Shown in pieces: positions 32,018 through 42,655 of a stretch of 64,000 nucleotides of DNA. A program made the position numbers and the translations under genes. How positions within the stretch are numbered: position 1 is the first letter of the stretch; every line of letters begins with the position of its first letter. The notes beneath the pieces were generated by a model. That model did not search any database. It had not been told where the DNA came from and saw only the letters and a program-made list of their open reading frames with translations. The stretch is from Pilasporangium apinafurcum (lineage: Eukaryota > Oomycota > Peronosporomycetes > Pythiales > Pythiaceae). The stretch covers positions 15,715 through 79,714 of the forward strand of contig BCKE01000001.1 in assembly GCA_001600495.1 (NCBI GenBank). Reading direction: 5' to 3'.

Positions 32018-34452
32018 ATGTCCAAAGCGCCAAAGCAAAAGAAGACGCAGCTGCATTACCAGCCGTACCAGTCCATCAACGTAAATGATTCCCTAGATTT
32101 TTATCTAGTCATCTACATGCTCGATTTCCTCAAATTGCTTTTTCCTGTGTTGTTTTAGAATGGCGAAACTGCGGATTTTAACGTCACCGACATTTCACTC
32201 CACATGGACCCAGTTTTAACGTACGACCTTTACTGTTGTCATCAATCTTCGTTGGGTCTTGTGGCTCATCATTGTTGTTTTGATTATGCAGCGGATTATC
32301 GTCTAATCTCAGTCGAAACTTGTGGGACGACTGGAACGAGAATGAAGGCAATTTTAACATGCGCTTTGACATGTTCCACGACGACGGTAGCAACGCCAGT
32401 ACTGCCAGTAGCTCCACGTCTGCAAGCACCACGAGCGCTACAAATAATGGCCCCACCAATACGAATTCAACTCCTAGCAATGGTGTCCCAGTACCGGAAG
32501 ACAATTCGCAGCCACGTGCAGCCTACAAACGCTCGCTAAGTGAAGATTTAGCCAGTATGTTGGACGACAGTAACGTGATTATGTTCGACAAGCAGGGAGA
32601 TGAAGAAGGACGACGTCACCACGCGTTGCAGAGTATGCTCTACCAACAGTTCGGAAGCACCAACATGCCGCATCTGCAGCATCAGCAACAACAGCTCCAG
32701 CAATTTCAACAGCTTCAGCAACAACAGATGCAGCAACAACAAATGCAACTACAGCAGCAGGCCGAACACAACCAGCGACAACAACAGCAACAAACAGCTG
32801 AGGCAAACACAGCTCAGAATTCAGGATGGCAGAACAACAGTAATGCCTCTGATGCAGCGAACCAGCAGAAACACACTCCTTACGAGATTGCCGTAGCAGT
32901 GGGGTCCACGACACTGACTGGCATGCCAAATCCATGTCCTGAGGAGCGAGCGAAGGCTGTTAAAGCTGCTGCTGCAGCCAACAATACACGGACCGGAAAT
33001 GCGTCAAATGGCAATCCTAACATAGCACAATTTGGAGGATTCGTGTTTGGTGCTTTGCCTGGTGGAACTCCGTCGAATAGAGCTGCAAAAATGAGCGGGA
33101 ATAATGGGAGTGCAAATGGTAGTACAAGCAACTCAGGCGGAGGAGAACGTGGTGGCGAAGGTACCAGCGTGAATAGTTCCGATGCGTCCGAGGATGGTCC
33201 CGTATCATCAGCCAACGGTGGAGCGACACCCACAGGCAATGTAAATGGCACTTTTGGCCATCAGAATCAGATGATGATGCCCGGTTTCATGATGTATCAT
33301 CCGATGCAGATGATGGGCAATTATCCAGGCATGATGACGATGTCTATGGGACCAATGGGTACAATGCAAATGGGACCGATGGGCGCCATGCCGATGCACA
33401 TGCCTATGGGTATGGGTATGCAGATGGGGCCGATGGGACCAATGCAAATGGGACCCATGGGTGCCATGCCAATGGGAGCGATGGGAATGCCTATGACGCC
33501 TATGGGCATGCAGTATCCCCTCAACATGCAGATGAATCCACAGACTGCGGATGTAGATATGACCGCTGCCATGAGTGGTGGTGCTGGCACGTTGAAACCA
33601 GCGAATTTGCGAGGAATTCAGCCGAAAGGTGACACACGCGGCGGCAGCGCAGGATTTGTGAGTATCGCACGGAAGCCTGAAGAACCAGAGGTGAGTAGCA
33701 TCCTCAAATCGCTCATGGATGAAGAGTCAAAGAAAAAGGAAAAGAAACTTGAACGCAATCGCGATTCGGCCCGTGAATCCCGAAAGAAGCAACAGACGTA
33801 CGTGGAGACGCTCGAAAACGGCATCAAACGGCTTCAGATTAACCGTGACCTCGTCATCTCGTATCGATGGGGGATCACTGGTCCAGGCTTTGGGCCACTA
33901 CCGTGCCCAAATTCACAGTCAATGATCGACTGGCAGTCACGAATCGACATCGTCACAGGTGCCACTGAGACGTTTGCGAGTCTACAAAACCCGGTTAGTT
34001 TCCTGACGCTCATGCGTGCGAATCGCCAGCGACGCACACTCAGTCTGACGCGACAGGAACGCGAACGGGCTATCTTCAAGAGCTTTGTGTTTATCGGCCA
34101 GCAACTGGCAGAGCTTCGCAGGCGGGTGCTGGAGGCGCAGGTGCTACGCACGTTTATGGCCAATCCACTGGCGATAGAACTAGGTGAGGTATTGAACTTG
34201 ACGGCCGACCAAAAGCTCCAGCTGCAGTGTCACGCGCAGCGCGTGTTCGATATCGAAATCGTGCAGATGGTCGCGCTCTTTAAAGTGTTTTTCGCGCTAC
34301 GCAACGAGGCGCTGCGGCTGAATCTACTGGCTCCATCACTGGAGCGATACTTTCGCGACGTATGCTCGCTGGATCAGATGCAGCGGCTGTTGCAATGGAC
34401 AGAGACTCATCGAAACGCGATCGAAGACGCGCTGCCGTTCACAGAACCGTAG
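32018..34452 (+). CDS. Large bZIP transcription factor with low-complexity N-terminus
   Basis: Nuclear DNA-binding regulator. Exons are 32018-32080, 32159-32220 and 32292-34452, giving 761 residues. The N-terminal 500 residues are Gln-rich (near 32640-32800) and then Gly/Asn-rich and Met-Gly-Pro-rich (33340-33520, repeating MGPMQMGPMGAMP). The bZIP lies at about 525-570: basic region ERNRDSARESRKKQQ with the invariant Asn and Arg eight residues apart. The zipper is short, with Leu only at the first two heptads, and then breaks at WGITGPG. A helical C-terminal domain (RERAIFKSFVFIGQQLAELR) follows, as in several oomycete bZIPs. Target genes are unknown. Confidence 0.85.
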
Positions 34453-34477
34453 GAGATTGTCAGAGACAAATGGATGT

Positions 34478-34515
34478 GATGATGATAATAATAATAATAC
34501 ACACACATACACATA
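34478..34515. repeat. Microsatellite
   Basis: GAT/AAT triplets run into an AC-rich dinucleotide run just past the bZIP stop codon, in the 142-base convergent gap before POL5. Confidence 0.8.
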
Positions 34516-34594
34516 CGCATCATTATCAGCATTAGACGATTTCATGAACAAACGTGTAAGGCTGCTTTTGTGTTATAGTGTCTACCTATCTAAG

Positions 34595-37500
34595 TTATTC
34601 TTCATCTGCTATGGACCGCTTTCGCTTCTTCTTGCTCGGTGAAGTCCCTTTCTTCTTCTTCTTGTCTTTCGTCTCAGGTAAGAGCTCCTTTTCCTCTTCG
34701 TCTGCTTTCTCAATCTTCGCTGGAGTTGTCACAGCCAGGGCAGAGGCATCAATTAGTTGCTTCACCATGAGTTTAATCACTGGTGAACTCGACTCGAGGC
34801 TCTGTACAACATCCATGAGTGGCTTCAACTCGCGCTTGATCTTCTTCTTATCTTTACCACTCGCTTCTGTATTGACCTTGACAAAGTGCAGCGCGAAGGA
34901 CATGACGATTTTCATTCGCTTGGCCTTAAGCTGCTCGTGATTTTTCAGCAACTGAATGAGTGCCTGATTCAGTGATGGGTTGACGCGGTCGAAGATCTGC
35001 TGTTCCGACGGTTCACTCAGGTACTTGGGCTTCACGATCAAAGAAAGCAAACGGAAAACCTCACATTTGGAAAATTCATCTATGGCCACTGGCGCGCTCT
35101 CGGCGTTGTCTTTCTTCTCAGAGCAAGTGGCGACCATGGCAAGTGGCTCCAGTAGCAAATGGACCGCTAAAATAGGATAACGCGTGATTAAATCATCGAA
35201 TACAGTACGAGGGAAGCGCGAGTGTTTCTTCGTAAACGCATCCAACACGACCGTCTTCATCACTTCCTGCACCTGCGTGAGCGACGCTGAAGCATCCACG
35301 CGTTTCCCACACAACACACGCACCAGATATACCACCAACGCTGCACCAACTTTGCCTGCTTGGTCTTTTTCCAGCGATTTCTTCATCAACAGATCCGTGA
35401 CGGTCGACAATCCTTCCAACGCTGACGTTACTGCTTCCGGCAGATCTGCGACATTGGGCACGTCCTTATTCGAACGCAAAACTTTGTTCATCAGAACGGA
35501 CTGCAGACGCTCACTGAGCACACGCTTTTCCGTGTCGGACTTCGGAATGGATGTCAACACTTGGAAAAGTGGTACCACGACAGCCAACACATGTGGACTT
35601 GCGCTGTTGCGCGTGACAAACACTTGTAGCAGATCCAGCACACGCAGTTGGAAATGCACCACCTGCAGGCGCATCTTCTTGACATCTTTCTTCTTCTTGG
35701 CCTTATCTTTGACTTGTCCTACGATCGCAGCGATGGCCATGTCTTCACGATGCAACTCCGCCAGCTTTGCGTCTTTATTCAGCGCCTCCGATACTTCAGC
35801 GGCCGACGATAGCACAACCTCTTCTTCTTCCTCCTGTTCATCAATGGCTTCGTCTTCATCTTCTTCGTCATCTTGTTCTCGCCGATTAGCTGGTGCATTC
35901 TCTTCGTTCTCATCCTCTTCATTTGGAAGTAGTACATTCACCATCGTCTGGATACTCGGGCCATTCAGCAATGGCAGAATCGATCGGAATACGTGCGTTA
36001 CAATGTCGCGCATAGCGCTCGAGTCCTGCGACAACAGACTCAGCAGCAGATCCGTCAAGACCACAATAGAATCATGTTCTTCTTCACTCTTTGGTTCTTC
36101 TATCTTTTTATTCTTTTGTGACGTCGTTTTCTTTTTCTTTTGGCTGCTCTTGTTTTTCTTCTTTTCGTCATCCGCCAACATCTCACCATAACATTTCGTC
36201 AAATCAACCGCTACAACCGCAGCGTCGCTGCGCTGATCTGCATCCAGCAATTGCAATGCCGTGCTCATGGACAACAATAGGAACGCCTCGAGCTGTTGTT
36301 TGATTGTGCTTTCACTTTCACCCGCGAGACGCGAGCGAATTTCACTCACGCGATTGTTGATGGTACTCAGTTCTTTCAACGTCTCCTCATCTAGTGGATG
36401 ACGAAAGATAAATTCACCCGCGTTAGCATGATGCACCAACTCTTGTGAGATCGTAAACACGCAGCTCAGGACGCTTGAGGCATCAGTGGAGAGCTTGGCA
36501 TTGAGAAGAGAGAACAAGCGTTTCATGCAGTTGGATGCAACGTTACTCGATAACATAGGCTCTGCTGTCATCAATACCGGTTCGAGACCAAAATCACTGG
36601 ATGACGTAGAGATGTCCGTTTTCTTCTTCTTCTTGCTCTTTGAGGGGGTCGGCGACTTGGTTGTCTTCACAAATGAATGAAGCAACAGAAATCGCAGCAC
36701 TTGGTCCTTCAGCGTCACCCCACCAGTCGCTTCGCTGTCCGCAGCAACGTCATCGTCCTTCATCAGGAGCTCTGACAGTGCCGACACTATCGTGTCCAGC
36801 GCCCAGAGGCGTACATTGTCTGTCTTCTTCCGCAAAATTTCAGCGCGTTCTTTCTCTTCCTCAATCGCGATAATCGCATCAAACCCACCGCTGCTTAGTC
36901 TCACAGACATCTGTTCTTTCTTCTTCTTTTCCCTGTCTTCTTCGTTTTCGTCCTCGTCATCTTCGTCAGATCCGATTTCCACCAACGTCGCGAGTGGCTT
37001 GACAAACTGCTTCTGGAAAAAATGAAAGAATTCTTCCGGTGCCGCAGTCGCGAACGCCTTGATGCAGTGGCGTGCGGCGTCGTGCAAATAATTTTTCTTA
37101 GTCACGGCGTTGTTATAGAGACATTTGACAAACCGCGGTGTCAAAATAGCGCGCAGAAGTGGACGAGGTAACGCAGGAACCAGCAACTCAAAAAGTTTGA
37201 ACGCCAGTCCTTTCCGTTCGTGGGTGGCGGTGCTCTTCTCGACTAGCATATTCTCCACCAGCACATTCCAAGCCTCTTGAAAGAGTTCCCCGTCAAAATG
37301 CGCGGCGTCTTTGCCTGTGTGAAGAATGTGACCAAAGATTCCGAACCAGGCGGAGTGTGTACGAGGATACGAAGAAGACGATTGCTTAAGTGGTTCGACC
37401 AGCAAGTGGATTTGCTTCCTCTTGATAATATCCACAGAAGTCAAGAACGACGCAGGAACCTGATCGTCCACAGCTGACACCTGAAGGTAGTGACACACCC

Positions 37501-38179
37501 CCGCAGCCAACAACACTTGGTCGGCGTTATAGCTGCTCACGTCACCCTGTAAATGGCTGGTAAACACATCTACTAGCTCTGACAAAAAGAGCATGGGGGG
37601 AACAGACGATAACACTGCCAATACCCCTTCGTAGCAGGCTTCACGTATCCATTTCTTCCATTTCGCCAGCTCGAGCAGCTCATTCACAACTTTCACCAAC
37701 AGCTTGTCGTCGTCTTGCAATCGACCCGAGCGATGCAACGCTAGCAGTCCAAACAACCGACCAAACATGTGTTCGCGTTGTTCCATACCTTTCATGGACT
37801 GGTGCACCTCCATGGCGTCGTGCAGCAGCTCCAGCACTTCCGTCAGCACAATCGAATCAAACGTGGCGAGAAGCGTTGTAAGCGCCGCACTGAACCCCTG
37901 ACGAGCGGCCGCACGCGACGATGCCAGTCCGCGTACTAATCGCTTCAGCGTGTAGTCAACGTCTGTTGGTTTCTGCTGCAAATGCATCAGCAGTTGTGCC
38001 ACCGCCTGCGTCCGCACGGTGCGATCGCTCTCCGCCAACGTCCAGAAGAGTTTGAGAAAATCACTCTTCTCGCTCTTTGAAGAGTCTACCATCGGATCAT
38101 CAGCTGGAAGAGCCTTCGCAGTGGGCTTCACGACCACTGAGGCTGCTGCAGCCGCCGTTTTCTGTTTCTTGGTTCCCAT
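34595..38179 (-). CDS. POL5: DNA polymerase V-like / MYBBP1A nucleolar protein
   Basis: Nucleolar HEAT-like protein of the Pol5/MYBBP1A family, needed for rRNA synthesis and 60S assembly despite the polymerase name. Intronless, 1194 residues. The N-terminal conserved part shows FLKLFWTLAESDRTVRTQAV, LKRLVRGLASSRAAARQGFS and GRLFGLLALHRSGRL, the family core. The middle is helical; an acidic run lies near DEENEEDREKKKKE and EEDEDEAIDEQEEEEE. The C-terminus is a Lys/Arg-rich nucleolar tail (KKKKKGTSPSKKKRKRS). The start MGTKKQK at 38179 is chosen over upstream frames. The 335-codon antisense frame over it is a shadow. Confidence 0.9.
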   Translation of the reverse strand: MGTKKQKTAAAAASVVVKPTAKALPADDPMVDSSKSEKSDFLKLFWTLAESDRTVRTQAVAQLLMHLQQKPTDVDYTLKRLVRGLASSRAAARQGFSAALTTLLATFDSIVLTEVLELLHDAMEVHQSMKGMEQREHMFGRLFGLLALHRSGRLQDDDKLLVKVVNELLELAKWKKWIREACYEGVLAVLSSVPPMLFLSELVDVFTSHLQGDVSSYNADQVLLAAGVCHYLQVSAVDDQVPASFLTSVDIIKRKQIHLLVEPLKQSSSSYPRTHSAWFGIFGHILHTGKDAAHFDGELFQEAWNVLVENMLVEKSTATHERKGLAFKLFELLVPALPRPLLRAILTPRFVKCLYNNAVTKKNYLHDAARHCIKAFATAAPEEFFHFFQKQFVKPLATLVEIGSDEDDEDENEEDREKKKKEQMSVRLSSGGFDAIIAIEEEKERAEILRKKTDNVRLWALDTIVSALSELLMKDDDVAADSEATGGVTLKDQVLRFLLLHSFVKTTKSPTPSKSKKKKKTDISTSSSDFGLEPVLMTAEPMLSSNVASNCMKRLFSLLNAKLSTDASSVLSCVFTISQELVHHANAGEFIFRHPLDEETLKELSTINNRVSEIRSRLAGESESTIKQQLEAFLLLSMSTALQLLDADQRSDAAVVAVDLTKCYGEMLADDEKKKNKSSQKKKKTTSQKNKKIEEPKSEEEHDSIVVLTDLLLSLLSQDSSAMRDIVTHVFRSILPLLNGPSIQTMVNVLLPNEEDENEENAPANRREQDDEEDEDEAIDEQEEEEEVVLSSAAEVSEALNKDAKLAELHREDMAIAAIVGQVKDKAKKKKDVKKMRLQVVHFQLRVLDLLQVFVTRNSASPHVLAVVVPLFQVLTSIPKSDTEKRVLSERLQSVLMNKVLRSNKDVPNVADLPEAVTSALEGLSTVTDLLMKKSLEKDQAGKVGAALVVYLVRVLCGKRVDASASLTQVQEVMKTVVLDAFTKKHSRFPRTVFDDLITRYPILAVHLLLEPLAMVATCSEKKDNAESAPVAIDEFSKCEVFRLLSLIVKPKYLSEPSEQQIFDRVNPSLNQALIQLLKNHEQLKAKRMKIVMSFALHFVKVNTEASGKDKKKIKRELKPLMDVVQSLESSSPVIKLMVKQLIDASALAVTTPAKIEKADEEEKELLPETKDKKKKKGTSPSKKKRKRSIADEE

Positions 38180-38999
38180 TTCTGCTTCCTTTGTTAGACG
38201 CGGAGAATGGCGCGAGCGATTGATGCGCAGCAAAAGATGAAACGTTGCCACTCGTGTGAATGGTTGGGCGACAACAAGCATTGAATGTATGTTGCACGAA
38301 TGTTGCACGTAATTCAATAGCTGTAGCTGTTGCCGAACCTTCACACCATCTGATTCGCTGTTTATCAAAAATAAATCATATTTTCCACAAATCACCATAT
38401 CTTATAAAAATAATTTTAGCCAATAAATAAGAGTATGAATTTGATTAGCTCTTCGAGAATCAAGTTGAAGCTAGAACATGCACAGCAAATGACCGCCGAC
38501 GCCATGACAGACTGCCTGTAGCAATGTCTACCGCTTAATTGCACGGCTTGACGATATCCAATAATATCCATGTATGTGTATGCTGACTATGTAGCAAACA
38601 GCTACCCATAAATGACACCAATGTTCGCTAGCTCCCAGTGTATTTGACAAGGCTTGTAGCCTTGCTGAAAAGGTGGAAGTGAGCTGTATGGTATTGACGA
38701 TACCTGAACCTGACTCTACGCGCGGTCATCCAGATGATGACATTATGATATAATAGATATCGTATCTTCCGGATGACTTCGAACACTCCATCAACACATC
38801 ACCAGTGTCGAATTACTTCTGATAGACGTGTCAGTTGTGATAATATTCGAAGGTAGCGCCTAGATATCGACTACTTCTGCCAAGTCTGCGAAAAGTAGTG
38901 AGAGGGGGGAGTAAACTGACCTTTTCGATGTCAATAATAGAAACAAGAGCGGTACTATCAAAAACGGTTTTGAATTGGCTATTGTGGATCCATAAACTA
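38180..38999. other. Intergenic region NUP50 to POL5
   Basis: This 820-base gap, downstream of NUP50 and upstream of POL5, holds a CCAAT box at 38420-38424. Short overlapping open frames show no domain. No RNA gene was recognised. Confidence 0.5.
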
Positions 39000-40862
39000 C
39001 TAACAAGAAGTGGCTGCACTTTCCAATGCCGTGATGAAAGGATCCACTTTCTCTGGATTGACCTTTAGGAGGAATTGCGTCATGACGCCTTCCACTTGCA
39101 GCGAGATAATCGCACCCGTCTTCTTGCCCTTGGCCTCGTGGGGTTTGATGCTCATGCCCTTGTATAGGGACGAGTTCAGCACGATCTTGCCGATTTGGTT
39201 GCGTGCAAGGATTCTAGATGCATCAATAGAAGCTTATAAATCAGCAACAGGTACCATGGTGTGACAATCTCAATCAATACTTACCTTGCTTTTTTGGTAT
39301 TTTTGTTTACGAGTACTTGCAGAGGATGCACACCCTTGTCTGCCCAGCGCTTTTCATCCTTCTTGAATTCAAATATTTTGGCTTTCTCCACGTCAAACAC
39401 GATGTCATCGTCTGATGAATCCGACTGAATACATACACATATAGAACCTGAGACCTGATCAACATAGATTGTTAAGGATCATGCCATGCTTACCTTAAGA
39501 ATCACCGTGGGTTCTTCTCGTCCGATATTCTCGTCGTCGTCATTCGTGGAAGCTCCAGCGCCGCTCGAACCGGTGGTGCTGGTCGCAGGTGCAGCACCAA
39601 ACGTAGATGTTGATGGAGCCAAGTTAAAGTTAAACGGCTTCGTGGCTCCAGAAATACTATTGCCAGCTGCACTTGTTGTCGAAGATGTCGATGATGATGA
39701 ATTCGATCCGAACGAAAATCCACCTGTAGGAGCTGATGATTTTGGAGCTGGTACACTCCCACCAAATGAAAATCCACTTGAGGGAGCTGGAGCAGGTGCT
39801 TTTGAACCAGTGGAGGGGCTATTTGTAGATGAACTTCCAAATGAAAACGCTGGTGTGGCTGATGGTTTTGCAGAGTCGATAGACTTTGTCGCAGCGGAAG
39901 AAGAACCGAAAGTAAACCCACTGGTGGCAGCTGGCTTCGTTGCGGATTGATCGTCTTTCTTGGTACCAAAAGAGAAAGTCGAAGATGCAGAAGAAAGAGC
40001 AGCACTGGATGCAATGAATCCGCTGGATGGCGTGGTTATTGTACCAGTATCAGGAGCAGACAACATAGTTGTGGTAGACGCTGGTGTAGCTGCAACGGGT
40101 CGTTTTCCCTGGGAATCAATTGGAACTGGTCTTGTGGAGGCAAATTTGGTCGCAATCTGTTCCGCATGCTTCAAGTAGTCCTATTGATACATACAATTAT
40201 TGGAAGTGTTCCTGATATGACGCCATCGTGCACTCTAAATATTCACAAACCAACCTGAACAGCCGCAGTCCAACTGGCACTGGGATGCTCCTTGGCCTGC
40301 TCACTGACAAATGCCAGAAATTCCTTGTTCAGCACCTCGATCGCATCCTGGTATGTAGTGGGAGCAGAAGTCGATGGCTTCGAAGCACCTGCGGATGCCA
40401 CCGGAGCAGTACCGCTCGACCAACCATTCGTAGTCGTTGGTTGGCTTGCTACTGGAGCCGCGGGAGCTTGAGGAGTAAGTCCAGAGAATCCAGCAAACGG
40501 GTTGGCTTTTGGCGGCGCCGATGCTGAAGCTGTGAGACCCTGACCAAATACAACAAGATAAGCAAATGTAAGTGGTATGTTAATCTGCCTGTCTACGTTC
40601 ACAATATAATCAACAGCAGCAGCGTATTTTCTACCTGAAATCCACCGAATGGGTTCGACACGCTCGTGGCCGACGCTGCAGGTGGTGGTCGCTTAGCGGC
40701 TGGTGCTGCCGACACACGCGCTTTCACGATCTTGCGCTGGCGAATGGACTCATCACTTGCACGCTGAAAGCCGATATCGAAGGAATCACTGGAGACGTCA
40801 TCTTCTCGCGCCTCGTAGTCCTCACGGCGCATCTGGCCGTTCTCGCTCCGTCGCTTCGACAT
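39000..40862 (-). CDS. NUP50: Nucleoporin NUP50 with Ran-binding domain
   Basis: Nuclear-pore basket nucleoporin that helps recycle importin-alpha with Ran. Minus-strand exons are 40862-40635, 40539-40255, 40180-39494, 39424-39285 and 39213-39000, giving 517 residues. The N-terminal NUP50 motif (MSKRRSENGQMRREDYEARE) is followed by NPFGGF and NPFAGF. A centre with FG/FSFG repeats (FSFGSSST, FTFGSS, FSFGGS) comes next. The C-terminal Ran-binding domain (VFDVEKAKIFEFKKDEKRWA, GVHPLQVLVNK, ARNQIGKIVLNSSLY) follows. The introns split at domain borders. A TATA-like TATATAAATTACA repeat occurs twice upstream (40984-40996, 41042-41054). Confidence 0.94.
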
Positions 40863-41429
40863 CCTGATGTTACTACTGAACCAACCAGTCGTGTGGACTT
40901 CTTGTAATCTGAAGGAAGGTAAATTAGCGCCAACTGTCCAAAACGGTTCGAGGGGAAAAAATCGCGAAATTATTGTACAGCATTATATAAATTACACAAT
41001 TAAGGTAAGGTAATAAATCAATTTAGTGCTGATCGGTCAGCTATATAAATTACATTCTATTATTGGCCAATTATTGTTTATGTGGAATATATTGGACAAA
41101 ACACCGATATAGGCAAAATATGTTTTTAAAATATTACAATAAAATCAAATAATTTTAATTCTAAAACCTATTTTTACAGAAAATCTAATTATTGCACACA
41201 AATTTATGAGCGAAATAGACGCGCATCAAAACACTCTTAAACTGATCTTTCACCTTAGCGAGTTTATTAACTTGCAATAGCAGATGATTACCTGTCGACA
41301 GAGCGAATGAAAGGTATGAAAAGTGGGAATTTGAGCAGCATAGCAATATGGCGATGCTGTTGTCGATATATTTTGCGTTTTGAGTGATTGTTTTCTTGGT
41401 TTTAAGTTTTGCTTTTCTGTCGTTTGTTT
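40863..41429. other. AT-rich intergenic region upstream of NUP50
   Basis: This 567-base region is very AT-rich. It contains a 13-base direct repeat TATATAAATTACA (40984-40996 and 41042-41054) and a perfect palindrome ATTGGCCAAT at 41062-41071. No gene was seen. Confidence 0.6.
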
Positions 41430-42404
41430 TCAAAAGTAGGTCTTGATCTTCTTGACAATGTCATCGACCCGAGCGGACTGCGTGAAGAAATCGAGGAACT
41501 GGCCGTCGGGACCGATGAGGTACATCACAATTGAGTGATCCACAAGATAATCATCGTCATCATCATCATTTTCGTCGGCTTTGGAGAAGTAGACGCGGTA
41601 TGCCTTGGTGATATCAGCTACTTGGTCGCGGGTGCCTGTCAGCATCTTGAACGCAGGGTGAAAATCTGCAATCGACGGTTATATCAAAGTCATTCATGGT
41701 TGCTATGCAAATCAACCATCCGGAGAATACTCATAAATGATTAAGCAGCACCTACCTTGTTTGTAAGCTTGCATCTGTGCAATTGTGTCTCGTCTCGGAT
41801 CCACCGTTACAAACAATGGCACCACTTCTGGCGCGTTGTCGCGACTGAGTTTGTCCAAAACGTTGCCAATACGCACTAGTTCATTCGGGCAAATGTCGGG
41901 GCAATGCGTGAAGCCGAAATAGAGCAGTGTGTACTTGCCCAAGAACGAGGCATCCGTGACAGCGCGTCTTGTGTCACAATCCACAAGTGACCACGGTCCA
42001 CCAAGAAGCGGTTTTCCAATAGAGACGACTTTGGTGGTGGCTATGGGAATGATTGCAAATGCATATCAGCACCAACCCATCAATACTGGATGCTAATTTC
42101 AAAACAACCTACTTTGCGTTTGCAGACGCTCCTTCTCTGTGTAGTAGTAGTACACAGCACCACAACCGATGACACCAGCTAGCGCCAATCCTGTCCAAGT
42201 AATCGGCTACATAGCGAGAGAGATTTGTATCATTCGTTTGCTGTTTAAGCATAAGCATCTGAAGCTATATGCACGTACTCCAATCTTATCCGACTTTCCA
42301 GGTGCCTCGCTAGAGAATGTGCGCTGTAGCACGGAGAGTCTAGCTCCCATGTGCTGCTTCACAGACGTCCGTGCGAATTTCTGAGTCACACGTGACACGA
42401 ACAT
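41430..42404 (-). CDS. SCO1: Mitochondrial copper chaperone SCO1/SCO2
   Basis: Inner-membrane copper chaperone that metallates the CuA site of cytochrome c oxidase subunit 2. Minus-strand exons are 42404-42279, 42206-42113, 42040-41756 and 41665-41430, giving 246 residues. Basic presequence, then a transmembrane helix (WTGLALAGVIGCGAVYYYY) and a thioredoxin-like domain with the CxxxC copper site THCPDICPNE and the conserved ligand His in LVDHS. An acidic insertion (ENDDDDDDY) stands before that His. Divergent from NAA25; the shared region holds repeated GGGTTT elements. Confidence 0.95.
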
Positions 42405-42655
42405 CTTCCTTCACCTCTATTCGTAGTGTAGTGACTAGCTCCATTGATACACAGCAATGTGGGTTTTATGGGAAATGGGCTTTTGGATTATGTAATCGAC
42501 ATTGGGTTTTTCTTTTCTTTATTCAGTCCGAGCGGGTTTATCCGTATGGGTTTTAACCCGCTCCTGTTGGGTTTGAAACCCGTAGCTATTGGCAGTGTAT
42601 GGTGGATATTTCCCTCAGTGGATCTCACGCATTGAAGCGGAGGAACCGAAGAGCG
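42405..42655. promoter_or_regulatory. Bidirectional promoter SCO/NAA25 with GGGTTT elements
   Basis: A 251-base divergent region. GGGTTT-type elements recur, including GCGGGTTTA at 42532-42540, near-palindromes GGGTTTTAACCC at 42548-42559 and GGGTTTGAAACCC at 42569-42581, and an ATTGG box at 42588-42592. Most lie within 130 bases of the NAA25 start. Confidence 0.6.

Noticed and set aside
35184-36191. 335-codon plus-strand Ser/Thr-rich open frame
   Set aside because: Antisense of the POL5 coding region; no domain, low-complexity Ser runs mirror Glu/Lys codons.
38710-38760. Possible box C/D snoRNA (GATGATGA near 38732)
   Set aside because: No convincing D box or terminal stem nearby.
39502-40014. 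170-codon minus-strand open frame rich in Leu/His/Gln
   Set aside because: Alternative frame of the NUP50 FG-repeat exon.
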